64,000 nucleotides of DNA from Adiantum capillus-veneris (lineage: Eukaryota > Streptophyta > Polypodiopsida > Polypodiales > Pteridaceae): NCBI GenBank assembly GCA_014529385.2, contig CM043959.1:91739529-91803528 (forward strand), in the 5' to 3' direction. Both the position numbers and the translations under genes were made by a program. The notes beneath the pieces are model-generated. The model was not told the DNA's origin. It saw only the letters and a program-made list of their open reading frames with translations, and searched no databases. Shown here one piece after another: positions 11,376 through 23,200 of the stretch (positions are counted from its first letter, which is position 1; each line of letters starts with the position of its first letter).

Positions 11376-13183
11376 AAGTGGTGCTAGTCATGCCCTGTTG
11401 GATGGGGAGTTGTTGGCCTGCGAGCCGTGCGAGCCGTACTTAACTGGTGAGTATTGTGCCAATAAAGAAAGCGAAGAGGAATACCAAGCGGATCGGGTTG
11501 ATGTCTATTCCCCGCATGACGGGGGCGAAGCAAGTGCTGGCAGGACTGAATGGACTGATGCTTGTGCCAGAAAATGGAAATTGGCAAGATGTAAGGCTGG
11601 ATGAGGCCTCCGGTGATGCCAACAGGGTGGATGTGAAATTTTGCGGTATTCCTGGTAAACCAAGCTTTGGGAATTTTGATGCCAGCGAGCCATACGAAAT
11701 GGGCAGCAATGAAATGCATGAAGAGGCGGAAGAGAAACACCAGGTAGACCTTGCTGCCTCCTACTTCCCACGTGATGGGGAAAGGGCGAAATATGCGTCG
11801 CAAGGTGAACTACAGCTGGCTGCCTCCTTTGTGCCCGAGAACGGGGCTGTGGAGATCATTGGCGTTATGCCTCGGGCATGCGAGGAGTTGAGGTTGGGCA
11901 GCCCGTCAAGTCAGGATGAGACGGTGAACTTGGAGCGTTGCATGGATGTCGTGATGCTAGGACGCGACCTGAATGTAAGTGATGCGGGCCAGGAAGGGCC
12001 AGTTGATACGCGTATACCCAATCGTATGTTGCTGAGGCGGGGGACCTGTTTGATGTCAAGGCAGCAATGAAATGCATGAAGAGGCGGAAGAGAAACACCA
12101 GGTAGACCTTGCTGCCTCCTACTTCCCACGTGAAGGGGAAAGGGCGAAATATGCGTCGCAAGTTGAACTATAGCTGGCTGCCTCCTTTGTGCCCGAGAAC
12201 GGGGCTGTGGAGATCATTGGCGTTATGCCTCGGGCATGCGAGGAGTTGAGGTTGGGCAGCCCGTCAAGTCAGGATGAGACGGTGAACCTAGAGCGTTGCA
12301 TGGATGTCGTGATGCTAGGACGCGACCTAAATGTAAGGGATGCGGGCCAGGAAGGGCTAGTTGATACGCGTATAACCAATGGTATGTCGCTGAGGTGGGG
12401 GACATGCTTGATGCCGAATCCATCCACCGATGGTAGTTATAGTACAGGTACGAGTAGCCTTGACCTAAGGATGGTCAGGGATGCAGGAATGCCAGCTATG
12501 AGCAAACTGGTTTGGGGCACGTTTGGTAAAGAGAGTTGTGGGGATGCTTGGAAATGGTGGTCAGATTCCCCGCATTCGGGTGGAATGAGCAGTGAGTTGC
12601 CAGAGGTGATGGGTGTGATTCTGATGTGAACGGACATTGATGTGCAAGAAACAGCGGGACAAGATTGGGGGCATGACCTAACAGTAATGCACAGTGATCG
12701 GACCTCAGCTGGGGTTATGGAGATTTGACGGAGAATGTTTTCGAAGCGGTCTTGTGGGTTGTTTGCGGGACCTAAGCTATGTGGGGCGGATCCACAGAGG
12801 TCAGTCGCCATAAGGATACAACTCGGTTGGAAGAAGCAGGCCCTATCGGGACGAACTTGTATGGAACTGAAGAGGACACGAATAGCCAGTTCTCGACTAT
12901 GGTACCCTCGACGAGGGACCCGTTGGCTAGAGATGCGCGAAGCTTGGTTGAGTGCAACTGGAGTCTCCGAGCCTGGTCGGATGGGCCAGACATGATGCTT
13001 TTAGAGGGCTGGATGCCCACTCTCTCAAGGTGTCCTGCGAGACAGCGCGCGACATTATTACTGGCCCAAATAGCATTGACTACCGTAGTCCGGGTTAGAG
13101 AGTCAAGCGAGATACGGGAACATAACAGAATTTGGGCCGAATTTTTAGGGCAGTTAGCCCAAAGACTATGTTTTGAAAGCTGA
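11376..13183 (+). pseudogene. Array unit 2b: leaderless copy, broken frame
   Basis: This copy lacks the leader, TC tract and first about 50 codons. The frame 11447-12070 gives the best continuous version of the central region, reading through the point where unit 1 stops (NWQDVRLDEASGDANR). After the doublet, 12189-12629 ends at a TGA where units 1 and 3 have CGA. Another TGA follows at about 12726. Remaining text continues in frames to 13183. Confidence 0.65.
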
Positions 13184-13345
13184 AAGGAGAGCTATGCCAC
13201 GTTAGCGAAAAGACACAAATGAGATCGCGACTTTAGATTGTGACTTTTCTTTCTGACTCTTTCTCTGCACCTGACGCGAGTTTCTTCTGCTTTATTCAAC
13301 CTGCTCTTCTCGCAATCTATTCTGCTCTGAAGTAAAGGCAGGTAC

Positions 13346-13348
<3 letters not shown>

Positions 13349-13420
<72 letters not shown>
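13349..13420. repeat. (TC)n tract in leader of array unit 3
   Basis: An uninterrupted TC run just before the ATG at 13426. It is the longest of the three homologous tracts. Confidence 0.9.
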
Positions 13421-13424
<4 letters not shown>

Positions 13425-13425
13425 G

Positions 13426-15418
13426 ATGAGTACGGATGCTTTGTGTGTGGATGAAGGAGAAGGAAGTATGGTGGATAAGTGTTATGAGGAAGAAATGGGC
13501 GAGGAAGAATTGGTGAGCAAGCTGGATGCAATGTTCCCAGGCTACGTTGATGCCTATTTCGGGGAAGAGATGTAGAAACTGGAAGTGGTGCTAGTCATGC
13601 CCTGTTGGATGGCGAGTTGTTGGCCTGCGAGCCGTGCGAGCCGTACTTAAATGGTGAGTATTGTACCAATGAAGAAAGCGAAGAGGAATACCAAGCGGAT
13701 CGGGTTGATGTCTATTCCCCGCATGACGGGGGCGAAGCAAGTGCTGGCAGGACTGAATGGACTGTTGCTTGTGCCAGAAAATGGAAATTGGCAAGATGTA
13801 AGGCTGGATGAGGCCTCCGGTGATGCCAACAGGGTGGATGTGAAATTTTGCGGTATTCCTGGTAAACCAAGCTTTGGGAATTTGGTGGCCAGCGGGCCAT
13901 ACGAAATGGGCAGCAATGAAATGCATGACGAGGCGGAAGAGAAACACCAGGTAGACCTTGCTGCCTCCTACTTCCCACGTGATGGGGAAAGGGCGAAATA
14001 TGCGTCGCAAGGTGAACTACAGCTGGCTGCCTCCTTTGTGTCCGAGAACGGGGCTGTGGAGATCATTGGCGTTATGCCTCGGGCATGCGAGGAGTTGAGG
14101 TTGGGCAGCCCGTCAAGTCAGGATGAGACGGTGAACTTGGAGCGTTGCATGGATGTCGTGATGCTAGGACGCCACCTGAATGTAAGTGATGCGGGCCAGG
14201 AAGGGCCAGTTGATACGCGTATACCCAATCGTATGTCGCTGAGGTGGGGGACCTGTTTGATGCCGAGGCAGCAATGAAATGCATGAAGAGGCGGAAGAGA
14301 AACACCAGGTAGACCTTGCTGCCTCCTACTTCCCACGTGAAGGGGAAGGGGCGAAATATGCGTCGCAAGTTGAACTATAGCTGGCTGCCTCCTTTGTGCC
14401 CGAGAACGGGGCTGTGGAGATCATTGGCGTTATGCCTCGGGCATGCGAGGAGTTGAGGTTGGGCAGCCCGTCAAGTCAGGATGAGACGGTGAACCTAGAG
14501 CGTTGCATGGATGTCGTGATGCTAGGACGCGACCTAAATGTAAGGGATGCGGGCCAGGAAGGGCTAGTTGATACGCGTATAACCAATGGTATGTCGCTGA
14601 GGTGGGGGACATGCTTGATGCCGAACCCATCCACCGATGGTAGTTATAGTACAGGTACGAGTAGCCTTGACCTAAGGATGGTCGGGGATGCAGGAATGCC
14701 AGCTATGAGCAAACTGGTTTGGGGCACGTTTGGTAAAGAGAGTTGTGGGGATGCTTGGAAATGGTGGTCAGATTCCCCGCATTCGGGTGGAATGAGCAGT
14801 GAGTTGCCAGAGGTGATGGGTGTGATTCTGATGCGAACGGACATTGATGTGCAAGAAACAGCGGGACAAGATTGGGGGCATGACCTAACAGTAATGCACA
14901 GTGATCGGACCTCAGCTGGGGTTATGGAGATTCGACGGAGAATGTTTTCGAAGCAGTCTTGTGGGTTGTTTGCGGGACCTAAGCTATGTGGGGCGGATCC
15001 ACAGAGGTCAGTCGCCATAAGGATACAACTCGGTTGGAAGAAGCAGGTCCTATCGGGGACGAACTTGTATGGAACTGAAGAGGACACGAATAGCCAGTTC
15101 TCGACTATGGTACCCTCGACGAGGGACCCGTTGGCTAGAGATGCGCGAAGCTTGGTTGAGTGCAGCTGGAGTCTCCGAGCCTGGTCGGATGGGCCAGACA
15201 TGATGCTTTTAGAGGGCTGGATGCCCACTCTCTCATGTCCTGCGAGACAGCGCGCGACATTATTACTGGCCCAAATAGCATTGACTACCGTAGTCCGGGT
15301 TAGAGAGTCAAGCGAGTTACGGGAACATAACAGAATTTGGGCCGAATTTTTTCTCAAAAATGTAAGGGCGGCAGCACTGAGGCTGGCATGGAAAGATGGG
15401 GGTCTCAGACCTGCCTGA
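13426..15418 (+). pseudogene. Array unit 3: acidic protein, broken frame
   Basis: The frame from ATG 13426 gives a 49-codon acidic peptide before TAG at 13573-13575. Frames 13651-14277 and 14396-15418 carry on the family text. Unlike the other copies, this one runs past 15348 into unique sequence that encodes the basic C-terminal part of the family. It is therefore probably the end of the original gene. Confidence 0.6.
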
Positions 15419-15972
15419 CTAGGGATGCAGACGGTCGGGAAACTGTTTGTTGCACCCTGAGCGGAGGCACTGTGGTGCTGATTGAAATGGGCGCCGATCG
15501 AAGTCACGGAAGGCGGCCAGGGCAGCCTGATTGCTGGACTAATGAGTCCCCTAACTGGTTAGTCAATGGAGCCAAAAAGGGCCCGCTGATGGTGAAGACA
15601 TGCAAAGCCGTTGGCAGGCATGAAGGGAAGGATAACAGAGGTCTCGTCGTTATGATGACTGACCCTCGAACTCAATTGATAGGGAAGGTGAATGCGCACA
15701 GTGACTTCATATGGGACCCCGGAGAAGGTGCCCAATACTCGGATGCGTTCAATTATGGAACAGCATGCATGCGTGGAGGTGCAGAGATAATAGCACGAGG
15801 GAATGCACTTGGCCGGTGCAAGGCTAAGCCAAAAGGATTATGGTCTTTTGCCCGTCTTGATAGACAGGAGGTAAAAAGACGAGTATTGCTCCTAGTGGAT
15901 CAGAAGGTAATGACTCGAATGCAGGCCACAGATGGCCGATGGATTCCCCCTAGGGAAAAACATGCTGGATGA
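15337..15972 (+). pseudogene. C-terminal part of the acidic-protein family (WDPGEG...DGRWIPP)
   Basis: The 211-codon open frame contains FIWDPGEGAQ, GRCKAKPKGL and DGRWIPPRE. A diverged counterpart on the minus strand at 35940-36602 has VWDPGEGTQ, GRCKAKPAGL and DGRWIPPRW in the same order. Conservation at protein level between two diverged loci suggests that this frame was once coding. It overlaps the end of array unit 3 in another frame, so a frameshift or intron separates the two parts. After the TGA the same frame continues to about 16210 as a basic stretch. Function unknown. Confidence 0.55.
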
Positions 15973-16600
15973 ACAGGAGATGAGCAGGATAAACACGAAT
16001 CGAGGGGCCTGGTAATCACACGGACTGGTATATATCGGCTGGCGGGCACAGCCAGGCAGCAGGTTATGCTGAACCAGAATGAGACTAGACAGAGAACATC
16101 GAGTAGACTGTCTGGGGTAGGAAGACGCATGAACAATCAGAGTGATCGACTTCGAAAGATGCGAAATAGGGCATGGTACCTCCAATTAGGTAGAGTGGGC
16201 ACACTGAGGATTGTATAGCTTTCTTGATACGGTTGGTGCTCGAAGGGCTTGGTAGTCACGAGCAAGGCACGCAGGTGATAAGCAGCGTAAGGAATGCGAC
16301 ACGGCCAAACGATAAAAATAGGGCTGATTCATACGCAGGTACAAGTCTCGGAGCAGCCTACAGTGGGGTTGCGTCCTTGTCGTCACAGGTTGCGAGTGCA
16401 GACATTGAGGAGTCCCACAGTGGGGGCTGTGTGCAGGTGGCAGTCAGAGCCCTGAGCGGGCCAGTTGGAGCCGCAAGCCATCCCAAGGGGGCTGCACCCG
16501 GCCCTAGTTTGCTCTTGGGCTCTTGTGGAGCCCTATGTTGCAAAAAGTCGAGATCAGTCAAACTATTTTTGAAAGTGGTTTGGGTCAAATTAGAGGATGT
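15973..16600 (+). other. Downstream continuation, no recognised gene
   Basis: The frame of the preceding entry continues after its stop for about 80 codons of Arg-rich text (SSRLSGVGRRMNN) and then breaks. A separate frame at 16224-16631 (135 codons, Ser/Ala-rich) has no recognisable domain. Confidence 0.3.
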
Positions 16601-17860
16601 CTTCTTTCCCAAACTGCTCATTGCCAGCTGATTTCTTATTTTGTCTCCAGTATCTTTTTGGAATGGTCATAAATTCATGTTCTGAAATCTCTCGGGAAGG
16701 GTGTCCCTTGCAACACGCTAATCATGCGATATGCCTAATCCAGGCAGGAGCCAAGAAGCTCTTGATTGTTTTTGGCAGATGCAAAGTGACGGTCTCTCTC
16801 CATATAGTTTGCTAGGGATTGTTGTTCATAGATTCATGTTCTGAAATCTCTCGGGAAGGGTGTCCCTTGCAACACACTAATCATGCGATATGCCCAATCC
16901 AGGCAAGAGCCAAGAAGCTCTTGATTGTTTTTGGCAGATGCAAAGTGACTATCTCTCTCCAGATAGTTTGCTAGGGATTGTTGGAAAAAGAGACCGTGTT
17001 TGGGAATTCCTTGGTCTACACTGGTGTACTTCTCTCAGAATGCACAAAAAGTGCTTGAGGAGCTTTGTATCCAAGAGGTCATTCTTGCAATGCACTGATT
17101 GCAAGATTTTTCTGATAGGAGAATGGCCAGCTAGCACTGGGCTGTTTTTAGTGAATATAAAGCGAGGGATCTCTCTAGATGCAATCACCTATGCTTGTAG
17201 TTTGCAAGGCACATGGCACTACACAAATGCTGAAATGTGGTGTACTTCAGAAGGAACCACATGATTGCTTGAAGCACTTCGTGTCTCGGATGTCCTGTAT
17301 TGGAATGCACACTGATTGTGCGATTTTCCCAACAGGGGCAGGGCCAACAAACTCTAAGCATTTTTAGTCCATTGCATTGATTGCACTATTTTCCCAATAG
17401 GCGCAGCACTAAGATGCTGGGATGTTTTCATGGATGCAAAATGAGGGTGTCTCTCCAGATGTAATCATCTGAGTTACGCAAGATGCTCATACAGAAAAGT
17501 CTCGGATGTCCTATATTGGAATGCACATTGATTGTGGGATTTGCCCAACAGAGGCAGGGCCAGCAAACTGTAAGCATTTTTAGCAATTGCACTGATTGCG
17601 CTATTTGCTTGATAGGCGCAGCGCTAAGGTGCCAGGCTTTTTTGGTGGATGCGAAATGAGGGTGTCTCTCCAGATGTAATCTTCTGTGTTACGCAAGATT
17701 CTTTGGGATCGCAAAGAAAGGTCAACACTCCAGATGCAATCACTTGCAATTGCATCTTGAAGGCATGTGGTACTAGGCAAAATGTTGATCTATAGGCCTT
17801 CACTCCAAATCTGTCAGCATAGCCAACGCACAAACGATTGCCTTCCCCCTAGGCTTCATG
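16597..17860 (+). pseudogene. PPR-protein gene relic
   Basis: Plus-strand fragments such as QEALDCFWQMQSD, LSPDS and GISLDAITYACSL match the consensus turns of pentatricopeptide repeats. They are broken by stops and frameshifts. A phrase near TCGGATGTCCT...GGAATGCACA recurs around 17285 and 17500, as expected from repeat units. The relic is non-functional as read. Confidence 0.55.
16673..16983 (+). repeat. ~160-bp tandem duplication within PPR relic
   Basis: The block beginning TTCATGTTCTGAAATCTCTC at 16673 recurs at about 16832 with few changes, ending TTGCTAGGGATTGTTG in both copies. Confidence 0.85.
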
Positions 17861-17959
17861 CATGAGTGTGAAAGCTCTCCATTGGTTCTGACGACTTAGG
17901 ATGTCAGGCCAAGCTTTTGCATCAAATGGCGATCTTTTAGTATGTTCTCTTCTCACTGC

Positions 17960-18571
17960 CTCTCATAATCTGTTAAAGGAGCTTCTAGTAGCTCCTCAAG
18001 AGCAGATATCATGTGTCCAGAACCTCTTTTAAGCTAAAACAAGCCTGACTTTGTGTCTGAGCAAAAGGTCATGAGAGAAACAGACGTGTTACCTTCATCA
18101 AGGACATTACCATCAGCATGAGTATTATGTTGTTTTGACGTTATGAGATCACATAATCCAAGCTTATATTCATTGTCAAGACGTTCTGTAACTATAGCTT
18201 TGCCAATGTCTTTGATAGCAACAGTGGCCATGCTTCTTAGGTTATGATTGTGATTGCTGGCATCTAGTTGAACATAATTGACGGATGTTGCTTCCAAAAC
18301 TTCACCTAGAATGTCGCACAATATACTAATCTTCTTATCTCCACCCAAATCCAAAGCTGAATTTCCTTCTGCTGCAAAGAAATCAACACTGAAACTTTGT
18401 AGAGCATAGAACCATTGCATTGGGAAACAGGTGGAATCATCATAACATCCAGCCGAGTCCGAGCAGGTAGAGGTTTTTGAGTGCTGAGGAAGAGCAGGTT
18501 GTTGGCAGACTGAGGGATATCTATGTGCGTACCATCGCCTTGATTCATATCGCCCACAATGGGGATGTGTT
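17960..18571 (-). pseudogene. Unidentified coding relic interrupted by Copia-B
   Basis: Minus-strand frames at 18034-18609 and 18306-18707 contain protein-like text (HIDIPQSANNLLFLST; ILCDILGEVLEATSVNYVQL) with no domain I recognise. The frame containing HIPIVGDMNQ stays open across the Copia-B insertion point when the element and one GTGTT copy are ignored; it continues into 35280-35390. It then stops near 18306, while an overlapping frame carries on to 18034. This could be two exons or a decayed gene. Confidence 0.3.
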
Positions 18572-18627
18572 TGATACCATATACATGTGGTAGTGATGTG
18601 TGTGAACACACTAGGAATGCCGGGGCA
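18572..18627 (+). repeat. Copia-B 5' LTR, first segment
   Basis: Matches the beginning of the Copia-A LTR (TGTTACCATATACATG, here TGATACC...) through GCCGGGGCAT. There it joins reverse-complemented pol sequence; two bases (AT) fit either side of the junction. Confidence 0.8.
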
Positions 18628-18689
18628 TGGCGATCAATCTCACCATCCGGCTTGCGTTTCAACTTGTAAACCCACTTCGTACCAATGGC

Positions 18690-19206
18690 TGTAACAGACT
18701 TGGACACTCCAAGTCAAGAATCAACCGCGACAGCACCAAATAACCACTTCAAAACAAGTCACAGATCACAATAGATGTACACTGGCCCGGCGGAGTTCCG
18801 TGCCTAGAGATATTGGCCCCAAAGACTGGCGCCCCTTTTGGTATTTCTTTTTATATTAATCAAATCAAAGTACAAGAGAGTGGCTAGGGTTTCACTCTCA
18901 GACTCTGCGTCCAGATGCTCTAAGAAGTGAAGCCCTCACCACTTATTTAAAGATACAAGGGATGCCCAAAAGTAGAGCCCCAAAAGCTTTTAAAATAAAA
19001 AGCATCAGTTCTCTCTCTCTCTCTTAGAGAGTCTTTTCTCTTTTTTTATAAAAAAAAGCAAAATTCACGGCGCTCATCATTTTCCAAAAAAGAAAAAATC
19101 TTTTTTTTTCAGCCTCCGCGATTTTCGGAAATTAGGGTTTTTGGTAGAAATTAGGGTTTGCAGAAATTAGGGTTTTTGCTATCCGCCATGTCATCACTTT
19201 GTGACA
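18690..19206 (-). repeat. Gypsy 3' LTR
   Basis: Aligns with 29785-30308. On the plus strand it begins TGTAACAGACTTGGAC and ends TTTGTGACA. It carries several AAATTAGGGTTT motifs near its right end and a short TC run. A polypurine tract (AAGAGGGGGG read on minus) lies at about 19209-19218. Confidence 0.88.
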
Positions 19207-19346
19207 TACCCCCCTCTTGAAAGCATTGTAATCGACCGCGATTACGCCTGCAAAACCGACAAAAGCCATAAACCGTCTTAGCAGACACTGACTGTTAGTA
19301 CCTACGTACTAGGAACACACATCTAGCACATGTACAAAATCGACAG

Positions 19347-19405
19347 TCACATCACACGACATCACAGGACATCACCAGACATCACAGGACATCACATGAC
19401 ATTCA
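19347..19405. repeat. Short 11-bp minisatellite in gypsy 3' region
   Basis: Five or so copies of a unit close to ACATCACAGG / ACATCACACG in a row, between the gypsy 3' LTR and the Copia-A insertion. Confidence 0.75.
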
Positions 19406-19671
19406 ACATTCAATTGGATCTTAGACCATGATTTATCGGCAATGTAGCTAGCAATCACATCTAGGTCCAATCGGGACCTCATCGATGTCCGATTGACTAA
19501 CCCCTATTGCAACCATGTCTATTCCAGATCAATCAGACCAAAATGCTGCAGTCATTTCGGCTATCAGTTCCTGCACTCACAAGAAGTCAAGAACAAATCA
19601 GTATCATTATCAGGAATTCCATTTCATAAAGTCATCCAGCAGAATACTGTCAGCTCTCAGTATCCCTGAAG

Positions 19672-19895
19672 TGTTACCATATACATGTGGTAGTGATGTG
19701 TGTGAACACATTAGGGCCGCCGGGCATTTTTTCCCTCTTTAGGAGGTTTTTTCCCCCGTGCATTGTATATACGCCCATCACTCTAGGGCTATCCATCTTT
19801 CCATTGCACACTAAGTAACACACTCTATTGTGTGCCTTGAGCTTCCTTCGTCTTCTCCAAGCTGTGTGTGTTTCTCTGCAACCCTAATTCCAACA
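19672..19895 (+). repeat. Copia-A 5' LTR
   Basis: Begins TGTTACCATATACATG and ends CCTAATTCCAACA. A TATATA box at 19766-19771 (in CATTGTATATACGCCC) is a plausible promoter element for the transcript. It is followed by two bases and the primer-binding site. Confidence 0.93.
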
Positions 19896-19897
19896 AT

Positions 19898-19909
19898 TGG
19901 TATCAGAGC
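19898..19909 (+). promoter_or_regulatory. Copia-A primer-binding site (tRNA-iMet)
   Basis: TGGTATCAGAGC, complementary to the 3' end of plant initiator-Met tRNA, two bases after the 5' LTR. All five internal primer sites seen in this window use this same 12-mer. Confidence 0.92.
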
Positions 19910-20257
19910 AGGTCACGTCCTCCCGGGCTTAGTCGCCAGCTGCTCCAGCACACGCCTGCTCACTTTCTCCGATTTCAGTGAGCTTTGGCGAGCGTTTGCA
20001 GGTCGACAAATATTTTGGGTAAGCTCAAAGAGCTTGGTTTGCTCAGAATTTTGATTTGGGCTCATTTCGGCCTCCGTTTCCACTACAGGCATTACTGCAC
20101 AGGCTATTTCGTCCTTTTGTGCAGAATTTTTGTCAGTGTCGTTTTCTGCATAACAGGTGCCTTACAGTCTTCTACGGTTTGTGCTATATAGCACAGTTTG
20201 TTCCCGCTCCGTTTCTCCTATTTTCGGGCAGTTTTCACATCAGGTGCAGCATTAACC

Positions 20258-23200
20258 ATGGCTGACAACAACAACACAGATGTGTTCAAGATGTTTGCTG
20301 CTGAGGACAGGTTGGATGGGGACAACTACCCTATGTGGGCTTATATGATGCAACATGTTCTTGTGTCAAAGGGTGTCTGGAACATTGTGCAGGGCATTGA
20401 TGTACGTCCTGGTTCTGAGGATGTAGGCAATGTTGAGGATGTTGCAGGTCTTGCTGCAAGGATTGCAGCTGTTAGAGTTGTTTTGCCTACGGCAGAACAA
20501 GCTCGTTGGGATGTTAAGGATGCGCAAGCTCATGCATTGATTGCGTTGTCCGTGAAGTGCACCATTGTTCCTCACATTCGTTCAGCAAAATCTGCAAAAC
20601 AGGCTTGGGATATTCTAGTAGGTCTTTATGCAAGCCGCAATGAGGCTAAAATTGCTTTGCTGAGTAAAGAGCTGGAGTCGAAGATTATGCATGAGGAAGA
20701 TGATATGGACACTTTCCTTGCTAGTGTCAAGGATATGAATGAGCAATTTATTTCTGCAGGTGAAGTCATTTCAGACAGTTCCCTTGTGCAGACTGTTCTT
20801 GATGCCTTACCAGATTCCTACCAGACTTTTGCTAGTACTTGGAGACTGATGACCCAAGGAAATCCTGAAGTTGTCAAGTTTGATGCATTATGCACATTGC
20901 TGTTGCAAGAGTCACTTTCCAGAAAAAACAGGACTAGGCAGCGTGCAGTTGAACAGGCTTTTATTGCTTCTCAAAGAAAGGGTGGTAACAGCAATGCAGC
21001 CACTTCTTATGGTTCTGCTGCGAGTGGCAAAAATTATGTTCCTAATGCTTCTGCTGGCAGTACTTCGTCTGGCAATTTTGGTGATAAGGGCAAAAAGAAG
21101 ATGCGTTGCCATTATTGTAAAGCCAATGATCACTTGATCAAGTCGTGTCCTAAGTTGAAGGCCAAAGAGGCTAAGAAGAAAGAGGGTGGTTCCATTGCAA
21201 ATGCTGGTTCCACTACAAAAGCAGCCATTGTTCAGTCTTCTGTGAAAGGAGAGTGTGTTGCTGATGTTGATGCAAAATGGGCTTTTAGCGCAGAGTGCAC
21301 TTACAATCCTGATGTCCATGATGCATGCTTGTCAGTCGTTGCTGCAGATTCACATGTGTGGTATTTCGACAGTGGTGCTACAAAGCACATTACCTCACAT
21401 CGTGAATTGCTTACCTCTCTTGAGTCTGTCCCTCATGGGAATTCAGTCACTTGTGCCAACAACGCCTCTTATCCAGTTCAGGGAGTTGGAAAGATTGTGC
21501 TTACTGCTGCTAATGGCAGTTCTTTCACACTTGTTGATGCACTTTATGTACCTGGGATCAAGAAGAATCTCTTGTCTGTATCCGCACTTGCTAGACTTGG
21601 ACTTGTAGTCAAATTTCTGGATGACAGATGTACAGTTCATGATCTCAGTTTTGGTGATGAAATTGTTGCATCTGGCCTTTTGTGCCGTGGGCTGTATAAG
21701 CTCACTTTGTATGACAAGTGTAGACAAAACTTTGCAAATGCTGTTGCAGATTCAAGGGCTATTTCAGATGCAAAACTTTGGCATGCACGTTTTGGTCATC
21801 TGAATTTTGCCAGTTTGCTGCGTTTGCAAAAATCTGATATGGTTGCTTCTTTGCCACCTCTTGAATCACCTGTCAAACATGTTTGTGAAGGTTGTATTTT
21901 GGGTAAGATGCAGCGTTCTAAATTTCCAAAGAATGGTTCAGTTCGGGCCACATGCAGGTTGCAGCTTGTGCATAGTGATGTTTGTGGGCCCATGCAAACT
22001 CCGTCCTTGGGCAATTACCTGTACTTCGTGACTTTCATTGATGATTACTCCAGGCATGCATGGGTATTTCCGCTTAAAGCGAAGTCCGAAGTTTTTATGT
22101 GCTTCAAACAATTTCTGGCTATGGCTGAAAATGTCTCGAAATGTACTATGGACACCCTCCGTTCCGATCGAGGGGGGGAGTACATGTCTCATGAATTTAA
22201 TGCATTTCTGGCTAGTCGTGGGATAAAACACCAATGTACAGTGCCTTATACACCTCAGCAAAATGGTGTTGCTGAGAGGAAAAACGGGTCACTGACGGAA
22301 ATGGCACGATGTATGGTCAAAAGTCAAGCTTTACCGCATTCTTTTTGGCTTGAGGCCATCATGTGTGCCACTTATCTACTTAACAAGTGTCCTACGAAAG
22401 CTTTGCAGTCTATTACTCCATATGAAGCATGGCATGATAGAAAGCCTTCTATTGAGCACATGCGTGTTTTTGGCTGTTTGGCATATGCTTTGGTGCCACA
22501 AGTGCAACGCAGAAAATTGGATGATAAGGCTGTCAAATGTATTTTTGTTGGTTATAGTGCTGAAAGCAAAGGATATAGGTTGTATCATCCGCAAACAAAA
22601 CGTATTCTAGTTTCACGGGATGTAGTGTTTGTGGAAGATTCTGTTCAGCCCTTGTTGTCATGTACTAGAGACAGTAATGTAAGCTCACAGGACATTTATG
22701 ACACTTTGTTGCCTCTTGTCAATGGTGGAAATACGAATGTAAGTTCCAATGAGGCAAATGTACAGCTTATGGGGGTTTCTGAAAATGTTTTAGATCAGCC
22801 TATTACTGATGCAGATGTACATGATGTACTTGATGAGGAAAGGGCTGAAAATGAGCAGGCTAGAGGTATGCCAAAATGGCTGGTGCACACTTTGCGTGAC
22901 AGTAAATTGGATGCACCTTTGTCTAGTCGTACTCGTTCAGGCTCTCGCCATGCATCTTATGCATCAGATTGTTATGCTTTGGCTGTGTCTAGTTTACATG
23001 ATGTTGAGGAGCCTCTGTCTTTTGATGAAGCACAGAATTCAGAAAATTGGATGGCTGCCATGCAATCAGAATATGATGCACTTATAGAAAATGACACATG
23101 GACTTTATGTGATTTGCCTCCTGGCAAAAATGCCATTGGTACGAAGTGGGTTTACAAGTTGAAACGCAAGCCGGATGGTGAGATTGATCGCCATAAGGCT

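Larger units (their letters stand above)
7241..15348 (+). repeat. Tandem array of partial acidic-protein genes
   Basis: Large units begin with the same sequence (TTAGCCCAAAGACTAT) near 7247, 9423 and 13153. Each runs through a leader, a (TC)n tract, an ATG and an acidic reading frame. A fourth unit without leader starts at about 11376, where the end of one copy is joined to an internal GAAGTGGTGCTAGTC. Approximate spans are 7241-9414, 9415-11375, 11376-13143 and 13144-15348. Only the last continues into unique downstream sequence, so the array looks like serial duplication of the 5' part of one gene. Very high similarity suggests recent expansion or conversion. Confidence 0.85.

Noticed and set aside
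19347-19405. CRISPR-like array
   Set aside because: Units are about 11 bases, directly adjacent and without spacers; a simple minisatellite in a plant retrotransposon.
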